Source: Burkholderia sp. (GTDB taxonomy: Bacteria > Pseudomonadota > Gammaproteobacteria > Burkholderiales > Burkholderiaceae). From it: 64,000 bases of DNA. Positions within the stretch are counted from its first letter, which is position 1. Every line of letters begins with the position of its first letter. The notes beneath the pieces are model-generated. The model saw only the letters and a list, made by a program, of their open reading frames with translations, had not been told where the DNA came from and did not search any database. Shown here piece by piece: positions 18,863 to 26,313 of this stretch. A program made the translations under genes and the position numbers. The stretch covers positions 1 to 64,000 of the forward strand of contig JAIRVP010000064.1 in assembly GCA_031253835.1 (NCBI GenBank), given 5' to 3'.

Positions 18863-18875
18863 CTGACGGCTATAG
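18863..18875 (+). repeat. 13-base motif, copy 1 (upstream of the rhodanese gene)
   Basis: CTGACGGCTATAG lies 73 bases before the rhodanese start. An identical copy occurs at 20658-20670 before the encapsulin shell gene. The TATAG part could serve as a -10 element, or the whole could be an operator shared by two transcripts of the locus. Confidence 0.6.
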
Positions 18876-18948
18876 ACAGCACGCAAGCTGCGACGGCCGC
18901 ATTCCCGGTGTTTTTGTTCATACGAATCTACGAAAACAAGGACGTGTC

Positions 18949-19419
18949 ATGACGGTTGGACTGGAAGAACGAACCGCTGCGCAGCAGGCGCTCGAAGACG
19001 CGCGCGCGGCGGCAGCGGCGGCCGGCACGCCCTATGCGGGCGGCGTCGCGCCGCAAGCCGCATGGGCGTTGTTCTCCGCCGGCGATGCCTTGCTGGTGGA
19101 CGTGCGCACGGCGGAAGAACGGAAATTCGTCGGCCACGTGCCGGAGTCGCTGCATGTGCCGTGGGCGACCGGCACGAGCCTGACGCGCAACCCGCGCTTC
19201 GTGCGCGAGCTGGAAGCGAAGACCGGCAAGGAGGCCGTCGTGCTGCTGTTGTGCCGTAGCGGCAACCGCTCGGCACAGGCGGCCGAGGCCGCGACGAAGG
19301 GCGGCTTCACGCAGGTATTCAATGTGCTCGAAGGGTTCGAGGGCGACCTCGACGAGCGGCAGCATCGCGGTAGCCAGAACGGTTGGCGCTTCCGCGGCCT
19401 GCCGTGGGCGCAGGACTGA
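18949..19419 (+). CDS. Rhodanese-like sulfurtransferase of the Family 2A encapsulin operon
   Basis: A 156-residue single-domain rhodanese from the ATG at 18949. It has the N-terminal D-V-R-T-A-E-E strand, the G-H-V-P segment, and the active loop C-R-S-G-N-R-S with Cys102, which carries the persulfide. Such proteins move sulfane sulfur. It heads a four-gene set (rhodanese, serine acetyltransferase, shell, desulfurase) that recurs around Family 2A encapsulins. There it may take sulfur from or give it to the encapsulated desulfurase; the direction is not established here. Thirty-two bases separate it from the acetyltransferase gene. Confidence 0.92.
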   Translation: MTVGLEERTAAQQALEDARAAAAAAGTPYAGGVAPQAAWALFSAGDALLVDVRTAEERKFVGHVPESLHVPWATGTSLTRNPRFVRELEAKTGKEAVVLLLCRSGNRSAQAAEAATKGGFTQVFNVLEGFEGDLDERQHRGSQNGWRFRGLPWAQD

Positions 19420-19451
19420 TTGATTCACGGCCGTTACAGGGAGAAAGCAGC

Positions 19452-20390
19452 ATGGCCGCATTCGACATCGACGACATCGTTCAATCGCTGCAGACGGTGC
19501 GCCGCGCATGGCGCGAGAAGCAGCGGCGCTCGCTCGAACCGGGCGGGCGCGACCTGCCGGCGCGCGAGGCGCTCGCGCAGATCATCGGCGCGCTGAAGGG
19601 CGTGCTGTTCCCGATGCGGCTCGGGCCGCCCGATTTGCGGCAGGAAAGCGAGAACTTCCACGTGGCCCATGCGCTCGACGCTGCGCTGAATGCGCTGCTC
19701 GCGCAGGTGACGCTCGAGTTGCGCTACGCGGCGCGCCAGCGCAATGCCGACGGGCCGCTCGATAGCGTCGATGAAGTCGCGTCGGCAGCCGTGCAGGCAT
19801 TCGCCGCGCGCTTGCCCGAGATCCGCCGCCTGCTCGACAGCGACGTGCTGGCCGCGTTCCATGGCGATCCGGCGGCCGGCAGCGTCGACGAAGTGCTGCT
19901 GTGCTACCCGGGCATCCTCGCGATGATCCACCACCGGCTCGCGCACGAGCTGTACGGGCTTGGCCTGCCGCTGCTCGCGCGGATCATCGCCGAGCAGGCG
20001 CATGCGGAAACGGGCATCGACATTCATCCGGGCGCGCGCATCGGCGCGGGCTTCTTCATCGATCACGGCACGGGCGTCGTGATCGGCGAGACGGCGATCA
20101 TCGGCGAGCGCGTGCGCGTGTACCAGGCCGTCACGCTCGGCGCGAAGCGCTTTCCGCGCGATGCGGCCGGCCATCTGGAGAAAGGGCTCGCACGCCATCC
20201 GATCGTCGAGGACGACGTGGTGATCTATGCGGGCGCAACGATCCTCGGCCGCGTGACGATCGGGCGCGGCGCGGTGATCGGCGGCAACGTGTGGCTCACG
20301 CAGGACGTGCCGGCCGGCGAGAACGTCACGCAGGCCGTGCTGCGCAGCGAAGCGAACGCCGCGCCGCGCGCGGCGGCGCGGGTTGCCTAG
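19452..20390 (+). CDS. epsC: Serine O-acetyltransferase (EpsC-type)
   Basis: A 312-residue protein, longer than CysE of E. coli (273) and typical of the EpsC group. An all-helical N-terminal half is followed by a left-handed beta-helix of hexapeptide repeats (GARIGAGFFIDHGTGVVIGE, then VRVYQAVTLGAKRFP). The catalytic His/Asp lie in the HPGARIGAGFFIDHG stretch. It makes O-acetylserine from serine and acetyl-CoA, the carbon acceptor for sulfide in cysteine synthesis. Its place between the rhodanese and the encapsulin shell matches known Family 2A loci, coupling cysteine supply to the encapsulated cysteine desulfurase. Confidence 0.93.
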   Translation: MAAFDIDDIVQSLQTVRRAWREKQRRSLEPGGRDLPAREALAQIIGALKGVLFPMRLGPPDLRQESENFHVAHALDAALNALLAQVTLELRYAARQRNADGPLDSVDEVASAAVQAFAARLPEIRRLLDSDVLAAFHGDPAAGSVDEVLLCYPGILAMIHHRLAHELYGLGLPLLARIIAEQAHAETGIDIHPGARIGAGFFIDHGTGVVIGETAIIGERVRVYQAVTLGAKRFPRDAAGHLEKGLARHPIVEDDVVIYAGATILGRVTIGRGAVIGGNVWLTQDVPAGENVTQAVLRSEANAAPRAAARVA

Positions 20391-20398
20391 GAGGCGCG

Positions 20399-20620
20399 AT
20401 GAGCGACCTCATCCATCATTTCGGCGCCAACGTGCGCAAGCTGCGCGAAGCGCGCACGTGGTCGCAGGAGCAGCTGGCCGAACATGCGGGGCTGAACCGC
20501 TCGTATGTCGGCGAGATCGAGCGCGGCGAGGCGATCGCGTCGATCGTCACGGCCGACAAGATCGCGCGCGCGTTCGACGTGTCGATCTCGATGCTGCTGC
20601 CGGGCGTGTACGTCACCTGA
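20399..20620 (+). CDS. Small XRE-family DNA-binding regulator
   Basis: A 73-residue single helix-turn-helix protein from the ATG at 20399, behind GGAGGCG and eight bases after the acetyltransferase stop. The HTH_3 pattern is complete: VRKLREARTWSQEQLAEHAG, LNRSYVGEIERGE, then DKIARAFDVSISMLLPG. It has no ligand-binding domain. Being co-operonic with the sulfur genes and just upstream of the encapsulin shell promoter region, it probably controls this locus, perhaps through the 13-base motif. That link is inferred. Confidence 0.88.
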   Translation: MSDLIHHFGANVRKLREARTWSQEQLAEHAGLNRSYVGEIERGEAIASIVTADKIARAFDVSISMLLPGVYVT

Positions 20621-20657
20621 GGTCGCGTCGCACCGTTTCCCCCTTCGGCTGCACCGC

Positions 20658-20670
20658 CTGACGGCTATAG
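20658..20670 (+). repeat. 13-base motif, copy 2 (upstream of the encapsulin shell gene)
   Basis: CTGACGGCTATAG again, identical to 18863-18875, here 88 bases before the shell gene ATG and 38 bases after the XRE stop. The 137-base gap plus this motif suggests that shell and desulfurase also have their own promoter. Confidence 0.6.
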
Positions 20671-20757
20671 CATGTTGAGCCGGCAGGTGCGTGCTTCCGA
20701 TAATCACCGAGCGTCATAAGCAATCCCGTTTTTCATCTTAAGAACCCGGAGCCACAC

Positions 20758-21690
20758 ATGTCGACCGTTGCAAGCGGCACGGCCGCGCTGAGCGATCACG
20801 CCGCCCGCCAACTAGCGAACGCTACCAAGACCGTCCCCCAGCTTTCCACGATCACGCCGCGCTGGCTGACCCATCTGCTGCAATGGGTGCCGGTCGAGGC
20901 CGGCATCTATCGCCTGAACCAGGTGAAGAACCCGGAAGCCGTGCGCGCCGCGTGCACGCAGCTCGAGGACGAAAGCGTGCTGCCGCAGACCTTCGTGCCG
21001 TACGAGGAACAGCCGCGCGAATATTTCCTGAACGCGGTCAGCACGGTGCTCGACGTGCATACGCGGATCTCCGATCTCTACAGCAGTCCTCACGACCAGA
21101 TCAAGGAACAGCTGCGCCTGACGATCGAGACGATCAAGGAGCTGCAGGAAAGCCAGCTGATCAACAACCCCGACTACGGGCTGCTCGCGAACGTGACCGA
21201 CGAGCAGCGGATCTTCCCGCTGACGGGCGCGCCGACGCCGGACGATCTCGACGAGCTGCTGACGAAAGTATGGAAGGAGCCGGCATTCTTCCTCACGCAC
21301 CCGCTCGCGATCGCCGCGTTCGGCCGTGAATGCACGCGGCGCGGCGTGCCGCCGCCGACGGTCAGCCTGTTCGGCTCGCAGTTCCTCACATGGCGCGGCA
21401 TTCCGCTGATCCCGTCGGACAAGGTGCCCGTCGCGGACGGCAAGACCAAGATCCTGCTGCTGCGCGTCGGCGACAAGCGCCAGGGCGTCGTCGGCTTGTA
21501 TCAGCCGGGCGTCGCGGGCGAGCAGGGTCCGGGCCTGTCGGTGCGCTTCATGGGGATCAACAACCAGGCGATCGCGTCGTACCTGATCTCGCTGTATTGC
21601 TCGCTTGCGGTCCATTCGCCGGATGCGCTGGCTGTCCTCGATGACGTCGAAATCGCCAAGTTCCATGACTATCCCGACACCTACCGTTAA
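20758..21690 (+). CDS. srpI: Family 2A encapsulin nanocompartment shell protein
   Basis: A 310-residue HK97-fold shell protein of the SrpI/Family 2A type. Recognisable segments are TKTVPQLSTITPRWLTHLLQ near the N-terminus, GIYRLNQVK, TDEQRIFPLTGAPTPDDLDE, VSLFGSQFLTWRGIPLIPSD and the C-terminal LAVLDDVEIAKFHDYPDTYR. Related shells assemble into 60-subunit icosahedral capsules of about 25 nm that enclose a cysteine desulfurase; an Acinetobacter member is reported to store elemental sulfur. The final 26 bases overlap the desulfurase reading frame (start 21665), so shell and cargo are translationally coupled. No N-terminal targeting signal; it acts in the cytosol. Confidence 0.93.
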   Translation: MSTVASGTAALSDHAARQLANATKTVPQLSTITPRWLTHLLQWVPVEAGIYRLNQVKNPEAVRAACTQLEDESVLPQTFVPYEEQPREYFLNAVSTVLDVHTRISDLYSSPHDQIKEQLRLTIETIKELQESQLINNPDYGLLANVTDEQRIFPLTGAPTPDDLDELLTKVWKEPAFFLTHPLAIAAFGRECTRRGVPPPTVSLFGSQFLTWRGIPLIPSDKVPVADGKTKILLLRVGDKRQGVVGLYQPGVAGEQGPGLSVRFMGINNQAIASYLISLYCSLAVHSPDALAVLDDVEIAKFHDYPDTYR

Positions 21691-23665
21691 TCCCGGCCTG
21701 GCCGGCGGCGACGCGCATGCGCTGCCGCACGCGCCGCTGCCGGCCGGGTTGCCCGACCCGGCGACGCTCGCGCGGCTCGCGTCCGCGTTCTTCGCGACAC
21801 CACCGGGGCAGGCCACCGCGCCCGGGCTGTCGGCCGGCAGCGGTGCGGCGGGGGGCGTGCCGTCCGCGTTGCCGGCGGCCGCGCCGATCCTCGCGTCGGT
21901 CAGCAACCCGGTGCCGGGCGGTTCGCCGCTCGCGGGCCCGGGCGGCGCGGGCACCGGCGTGCCGGGGCTCGCCTTGCCGCAGGGCAAGGTGCCTGGCGCG
22001 AACCTCGCGCCGTCCGCGCCGACGCACGTGCTGTCGCTCGGCAACCGCGCGCCCGCGCTCGCGCCGCATGCGGCCGCGCAGACCGGGTTGCCCGACAACG
22101 TCGTGTCGATCGCGCCCGCGCTCGAACCGCGTGTCGGCGGCGCGGCGCTCGGCGTGCCGCAGGTGAATGCGCCGGCACCGGAGGGCGCGCCGAAGGTGTC
22201 GCCGTACTACTTCACGGACGGTTCGCTGCAAGGCTGGCAGGCGACGCCGCAGGACATCGTCGTGCCGTCGAACGGCCTCGCGTCGCCGGAAGCGTTCGGG
22301 TTGCCGGGCGACGATGCGCTGCGCGAGCTGCTCGCCGTGCATCGCGAGGCGCCGGTGTCGCGCGCCTCGGGCGCCGACGTGCCGCGCTACTTCATCGAAG
22401 ATGCGCACGCAGCCGGGCCGCAAGGCCAGTTTTATCGCGGCGCACATCCGCCGTTCGACGTGAACGCGATCCGCCGCGATTTCCCGATCCTGCAGGAGCG
22501 CGTGAACGGCAAGCAGCTCGTCTGGTTCGACAACGCGGCGACGACGCACAAGCCGCAGGCCGTGATCGACCGACTCGCGTACTTCTATGCGCACGAGAAC
22601 TCGAATATCCACCGCGCGGCGCATGCGTTGGCCGGCCGCGCGACGGATGCGTACGAGCATGCGCGGGAAACGGTGCAGCGCTTCATCGGCGCATCGTCGC
22701 CCGACGAGATCGTGTTCGTGCGCGGCACGACCGAGGCGATCAACCTGATCGCGAAGACGTGGGGCGTGCAGCATGTCGGCGAAGGCGACGAGATCGTCGT
22801 GTCGCATCTCGAGCATCACGCGAACATCGTGCCGTGGCAGCAGCTTGCCGCGCAGAAGGGGGCGAAGCTGCGCGTGATTCCGGTCGACGATTCGGGGCAG
22901 GTGCTGCTCGACGAATACCGGAAGCTGCTGAACGACCGCACGAAGATCGTGTCCGTCACGCAGGTGTCGAACGCGCTCGGCACGGTCGTGCCGGTGAAGG
23001 AGATCGTCGAGCTTGCGCATCGCGCGGGCGCGAAGGCGCTCGTCGACGGCGCGCAGTCGATCTCGCACATGCGCGTCGACGTGCAGGCGCTCGATGCGGA
23101 TTTCTTCGTGTTCTCCGGGCACAAGATCTACGGGCCGACCGGGATCGGCGTCGTGTACGGCAAGCGCGCGATCCTCGACGACATGCCGCCGTGGCAAGGC
23201 GGCGGCAACATGATCGCGGACGTGACGTTCGAGCGCACGGTGTTCCAGCCGCCGCCCAATCGTTTCGAGGCGGGTACCGGCAACATCGCGGATGCGGTGG
23301 GGCTCGGCGCGGCGCTCGACTACGTGAACCGCGTCGGGATCGAGAACATCGCGCGTTACGAGCACGACCTGCTCGCGTATGCGACGAGCGTGCTCGCGCC
23401 GGTGCCGGGCGTGCGGCTCGTCGGCACCGCGCGCGACAAGGCGAGCGTGCTGTCGTTCGTGCTGAAGGGCTATGAGACGGAGGAAGTCGGGCAGGCGCTG
23501 AACGAAGAGGGAATCGCGGTGCGCTCGGGGCATCACTGCGCGCAGCCGATCCTGCGGCGTTTCGGGCTCGAGGCCACGGTGCGGCCGTCGCTCGCGTTCT
23601 ACAACACGTGCGACGAAGTCGATGCGCTGGTGCGTGTTGTCAGGCGGCTGGCGACGCGCCGTTGA
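21665..23665 (+). CDS. Encapsulated cysteine desulfurase with long cargo-loading N-terminus
   Basis: A 666-residue protein. Residues 264-666 are a SufS/group II cysteine desulfurase: FDNAATTHKPQAV, the PLP lysine K487 in FSGHKIYGPTGIG, and the mobile catalytic Cys625 in RSGHHCAQP. It converts cysteine to alanine and enzyme-bound persulfide. Residues 1-263 are low-complexity, rich in Ala, Pro and Gly, with islands such as LARLASAFF (35-43), GLPDNVVSIAP (141-151) and RYFIEDAHAAGPQGQFYR (241-258). In Family 2A systems this unannotated region directs the enzyme into the shell. The start at 21665 overlaps the shell gene and keeps the frame open. Confidence 0.93.
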   Translation: MTIPTPTVNPGLAGGDAHALPHAPLPAGLPDPATLARLASAFFATPPGQATAPGLSAGSGAAGGVPSALPAAAPILASVSNPVPGGSPLAGPGGAGTGVPGLALPQGKVPGANLAPSAPTHVLSLGNRAPALAPHAAAQTGLPDNVVSIAPALEPRVGGAALGVPQVNAPAPEGAPKVSPYYFTDGSLQGWQATPQDIVVPSNGLASPEAFGLPGDDALRELLAVHREAPVSRASGADVPRYFIEDAHAAGPQGQFYRGAHPPFDVNAIRRDFPILQERVNGKQLVWFDNAATTHKPQAVIDRLAYFYAHENSNIHRAAHALAGRATDAYEHARETVQRFIGASSPDEIVFVRGTTEAINLIAKTWGVQHVGEGDEIVVSHLEHHANIVPWQQLAAQKGAKLRVIPVDDSGQVLLDEYRKLLNDRTKIVSVTQVSNALGTVVPVKEIVELAHRAGAKALVDGAQSISHMRVDVQALDADFFVFSGHKIYGPTGIGVVYGKRAILDDMPPWQGGGNMIADVTFERTVFQPPPNRFEAGTGNIADAVGLGAALDYVNRVGIENIARYEHDLLAYATSVLAPVPGVRLVGTARDKASVLSFVLKGYETEEVGQALNEEGIAVRSGHHCAQPILRRFGLEATVRPSLAFYNTCDEVDALVRVVRRLATRR

Positions 23666-23672
23666 TGTTGTG

Positions 23673-23706
23673 CGCTTGCGGCGGCCCGTACAGGTCGCCG
23701 CAAGTG
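23673..23706. terminator. Hairpin between convergent genes
   Basis: CTTGCGGCG at 23675-23683 pairs perfectly with CGCCGCAAG at 23696-23704. It sits in the 57-base gap between the desulfurase stop and the stop of the ArgB-like gene on the other strand, and could serve both transcripts. Confidence 0.55.
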
Positions 23707-23722
23707 CTTTCCCGCCACGCGC

Positions 23723-24616
23723 TCAGAACCGCACGACCTGTTTCTTCTCGACGCTGAACCCGTCGCGCAGCACGCATGCGGAATCGGCGAAGTAGCGGCG
23801 GGTTTCCGACAGCAGGTCGGTGTTGCCGCGACGGCAGAACACCACGCCCGATCCTTCCTCGGTCAGCAGTTCGTCGATCAGCGATTCGGGTTGCCCGATA
23901 TCGGCGAGGTGGACGTTCTGTACGCCATGCGCGAGCGCATCGAGCGCCTCTCGCACGCACAGCGCCGCATCGGCGGCCGGATGCTCGGCGAGCCATTGCT
24001 CGAGTTCCGTGATGCCGTACAGCCCGGCCAGCTCGCCGAGTTCGTGCAGCAACGCGCTGTCGACCATCATCACCAGCGTGACGGCGCTGGTGCGTTGTGC
24101 GAACAGGCTGCCGAGCCGTTCCGGGCTCAGCAGGCGGTCGTGGCCCGCGTCGTCCGGTGCGACCGGCATCACGACGGGCACCAGTCCGTTCTCCAGAAAT
24201 GCATTCAACGCGGCGCCGTCGAACCGCGCGACCGCGCTCGTGTTCGCGCGGTCGGATTCCGCGCTGGCAACCAGCAAGCCGCCGTCGTGACCGTCGATAC
24301 CGATCGCCCTGGCGCCGTGACTGCCGATCAGGCGCACCAGTTCATGATTGATGCCGGCCATTGCCGCGTGCGCGGTATGGACCGATTGCGTATCGGAAAC
24401 GGCCGGCCCGCTCTGGACGACGATCGGACGAACGCCGGTGAGCGCGAGCAGCGCGACATCCTGCGCGAAGGCCGCACGCGTGTGCGCATCGCTCGCGGCG
24501 CCGCCGTCGACGATGACGACGATCTGCCCGTGCAGCGCCTGCATGAACGGCAGCGAGCGGGCCAGGCCGGCGACGCGCCGCGACGTGAGAGTGGGACTTT
24601 CAGGGTCTGGGAACAT
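23723..24616 (-). CDS. Acetylglutamate kinase (ArgB)-like protein lacking key catalytic residues
   Basis: About 297 residues from the ATG at 24616; a GTG at 24655, 9 bases after the upstream stop, is an alternative start. The fold follows NAGK: LPFMQALHGQIVVIVDGGAA, FAQDVALLALTGVRPIVV, and the C-terminal VHLADIGQPESLIDELLTEE. But the N-terminal catalytic Lys (I-x-K-x-G-G in active kinases) is Val-Asp here, and the H-G-G-G-P loop reads Q-S-G-P-A. It is therefore unlikely to be a normal N-acetylglutamate kinase and may be a regulatory paralogue. It is cotranscribed with a PTS IIA-like gene; no arginine genes are near. Confidence 0.75.
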   Translation of the reverse strand: MFPDPESPTLTSRRVAGLARSLPFMQALHGQIVVIVDGGAASDAHTRAAFAQDVALLALTGVRPIVVQSGPAVSDTQSVHTAHAAMAGINHELVRLIGSHGARAIGIDGHDGGLLVASAESDRANTSAVARFDGAALNAFLENGLVPVVMPVAPDDAGHDRLLSPERLGSLFAQRTSAVTLVMMVDSALLHELGELAGLYGITELEQWLAEHPAADAALCVREALDALAHGVQNVHLADIGQPESLIDELLTEEGSGVVFCRRGNTDLLSETRRYFADSACVLRDGFSVEKKQVVRF

Positions 24617-24664
24617 GGGATTCCGAAAGGATGAAGGGGGCGCCTGTTGCCGCACGGTGCGGCA

Positions 24665-25186
24665 TCAGTGCGTGCGTTGCATCAGCAGGTGAATCTCGCC
24701 GGGCGTCCGTGCATCGCGCGACGCTTGCCGGAACGAGCGTTCGCTGAAGCACCGCGCCGCGTCGGCGAGCAGTTCGAGGTGCGCGCGGTTGTCCTCTTGC
24801 GGCAGGACCAGCACGATGAATTCGCGCACGGGCTTGCGGTCCGGTGCGTTGAATGTAAATGGGTACAGCGCGCGAACGAACAGCGCGACGGCCGCGCCGA
24901 GCCCGTCGACCCGCGCATGCGGAATCGCGACGCCCTGGCCGAGGCCGGTCGAGCCGAGCTGTTCGCGCTTGACGAGTTCGGTCCGGATCCGTTCGGCGGA
25001 TACCGCGCTGCTGCGCTCGACATGGCGCGCGACGAGGTCGAACAACTGGATCGCGCTTTCCACCGGCACGTCGAGCAGGATGTGCTCCGGCGGACAGGCG
25101 TCGGCCAGCCGGGTCGCGAGCGGCGTGCCGCCGCGTCGGTGGGAAAGGTCGGGTTGGCCGCCGACGGCGGCCTGCTGCGTTTGCAT
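24665..25186 (-). CDS. PTS EIIA-like protein (PtsN/fructose IIA family)
   Basis: A 173-residue protein from the ATG at 25186, with GGAGAG upstream. It is an EIIA fructose/nitrogen-type domain: the segment STGLGQGVAIPHARV holds the phosphorylatable His90, followed by FVLVLPQEDN-like strands (EFIVLVLPQEDNRAHLELL). Classical PtsN relays phosphate from EINtr/NPr and adjusts nitrogen and potassium metabolism. This copy is unlinked to rpoN or hprK, so it is a paralogue. It lies 48 bases before the ArgB-like gene on the same strand, and the pair may form a regulatory unit. Confidence 0.85.
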   Translation of the reverse strand: MQTQQAAVGGQPDLSHRRGGTPLATRLADACPPEHILLDVPVESAIQLFDLVARHVERSSAVSAERIRTELVKREQLGSTGLGQGVAIPHARVDGLGAAVALFVRALYPFTFNAPDRKPVREFIVLVLPQEDNRAHLELLADAARCFSERSFRQASRDARTPGEIHLLMQRTH

Positions 25187-25318
25187 GCGGATCTCTCCGT
25201 GTCTGGATGACAGGGAAATCCTAGACAAAACCGTGTAAAGACGGTGTCAGAGACGTGGGGGCCCGGTATTAAAATTTCGTATCGATCGACGATGGAACCG
25301 GGCCTGATACGGGCGCTC

Positions 25319-25537
25319 TCAGGTACCCGACAGCACGAACGGCAGCGTCGTCAGCAGAAAGACCGAAATGCCGACGACCGGCGCGCCGAACGCGATCGCC
25401 GCGAACGCCACCGCGGCGCTGGTCAGCACGAGCGTTCTCGACACCCGGCGGTGCCGGTCGTGCGCGATGGCCCTGTTGTCGCGGTTTGCATCGGTCCGCG
25501 CGCCGATCACGTGTTTCCAGAACGTCAGGCCAAGCAT
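25319..25537 (-). CDS. 72-residue membrane protein, unknown function
   Basis: The ATG at 25537 is preceded by CAGGAGC with good spacing. The N-terminal half is polar (HVIGARTDANRDNRAIAHDR), and the C-terminal half has two hydrophobic segments, TLVLTSAAVAFAAIAFGAPV and VGISVFLLTTLPFVLSG, fit for a helical hairpin. No family is recognised. It lies between a 68-residue gene and the PTS IIA-like gene on the same strand, so it is probably part of that operon. Confidence 0.7.
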   Translation of the reverse strand: MLGLTFWKHVIGARTDANRDNRAIAHDRHRRVSRTLVLTSAAVAFAAIAFGAPVVGISVFLLTTLPFVLSGT

Positions 25538-25595
25538 GATTGCTCCTGGTTGAAAGACAGCCGAGACGCGGCGCGCGATGCGCCGCGCCAGCGCG

Positions 25596-25802
25596 TCAGC
25601 TGCGCTTGAGCTTGAGCACGCGCGAGATTTGCGCGGACGCGCTGCCGTCGCAGAGGATCACGTCGGGTGCGTGCGGGTTGAGGTCCGTGCGCAGGCAGGC
25701 GGCCACGACCTTGCCGTTCTTCGTCGGCAGGAATCCCTGCTTGCTGCCGCCGCAGGCGGTGTGGATGAATTCGCGTGTGTACTGCTTGTCGATCTCGAGC
25801 AT
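25596..25802 (-). CDS. 68-residue cytosolic protein, unknown function
   Basis: The ATG at 25802 follows a CCGGAGACC ribosome site. The sequence is compact and mixed, with an N-terminal basic patch, a Cys in HTACGGSKQGF, a strand-like VVAACLRTDLNPHAPDVI, and a basic end (LKLKRS). No signal peptide or membrane segment. I do not recognise a family. It is the first gene of the minus-strand set running to the ArgB-like gene. Confidence 0.65.
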   Translation of the reverse strand: MLEIDKQYTREFIHTACGGSKQGFLPTKNGKVVAACLRTDLNPHAPDVILCDGSASAQISRVLKLKRS

Positions 25803-26313
25803 GACCGGTCTCCGGTAGCGGAAATTGCCCTGAATGAAATCAGGTATGCAAAGTAAATGGATCGGATCGGCGGATCGATGATGCGTCGTTGCACGGGACG
25901 TGCCGCGTACACACGCTCGAACGCACGCTTCGCGATGCGCGCTTGTCGCATCGACGTCGTGTTCAGGCGTGCACGGGAAGGACTACGGCGCGCACCGTCC
26001 GCCAGGTGGCAGGACGGCGGCTCGGGAAAGCGAGACGCAGGCGTCCTGCCTGTCAGGCAGGGAAGCAACTCGGAGGACGAGGACTTCGGATGCGCATGTA
26101 ACGTGCTCGGTGGTGGATGGCGAACCCATTCTAGTGAACGTATTCGCGGGCGCAAGTAAAAAGGTCGTAAAGGCGTGCGAATGACCCGTTACGCGCACTG
26201 CCGGAGAGGCGCGCCGCTACTACCCCACAGCCATTCGCCACCGTCGACAATGGCTTGCATGGTTGGGATGACGACAAGCGGTGAGGGTACGAAGGGAACG
26301 GGCGCGCAGCGAA
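25803..26313. other. 511-base gap with operator-like and hairpin sequences
   Basis: No gene is supported here. Near the minus-strand start is a palindrome CCTGA-N6-TCAGG at 25829-25844, placed where an operator for the small-gene operon would be. Farther out, GGACG pairs with CGTCC (26012-26046) around an inner CTCG/CGAG hairpin, directly followed by the 17-base near-loopless palindrome at 26045-26061. A structured transcript is possible; no known riboswitch consensus was recognised. Confidence 0.45.
25829..25844. promoter_or_regulatory. Palindromic candidate operator
   Basis: CCTGA-ATGAAA-TCAGG is a perfect 5-6-5 palindrome 27 bases upstream of the ATG at 25802 on the minus strand, within the expected promoter region. 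The regulator is unknown. Confidence 0.4.

Larger units (their letters stand above)
18580..18948. other. 369-base gap upstream of the encapsulin locus
   Basis: It holds no gene. A hairpin (CAATGCGGC, TCGC loop, GCCGCATTG at 18656-18677) followed by pyrimidine-rich DNA probably ends amidase transcription. Further on are an inverted repeat ATAGC-N8-GCTAT at 18770-18787, an AT-rich patch at 18806-18832, and the 13-base motif described separately. The AT patch resembles DNA favoured by CysB/SsuR-type sulfur regulators, which is only an inference. Confidence 0.5.
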
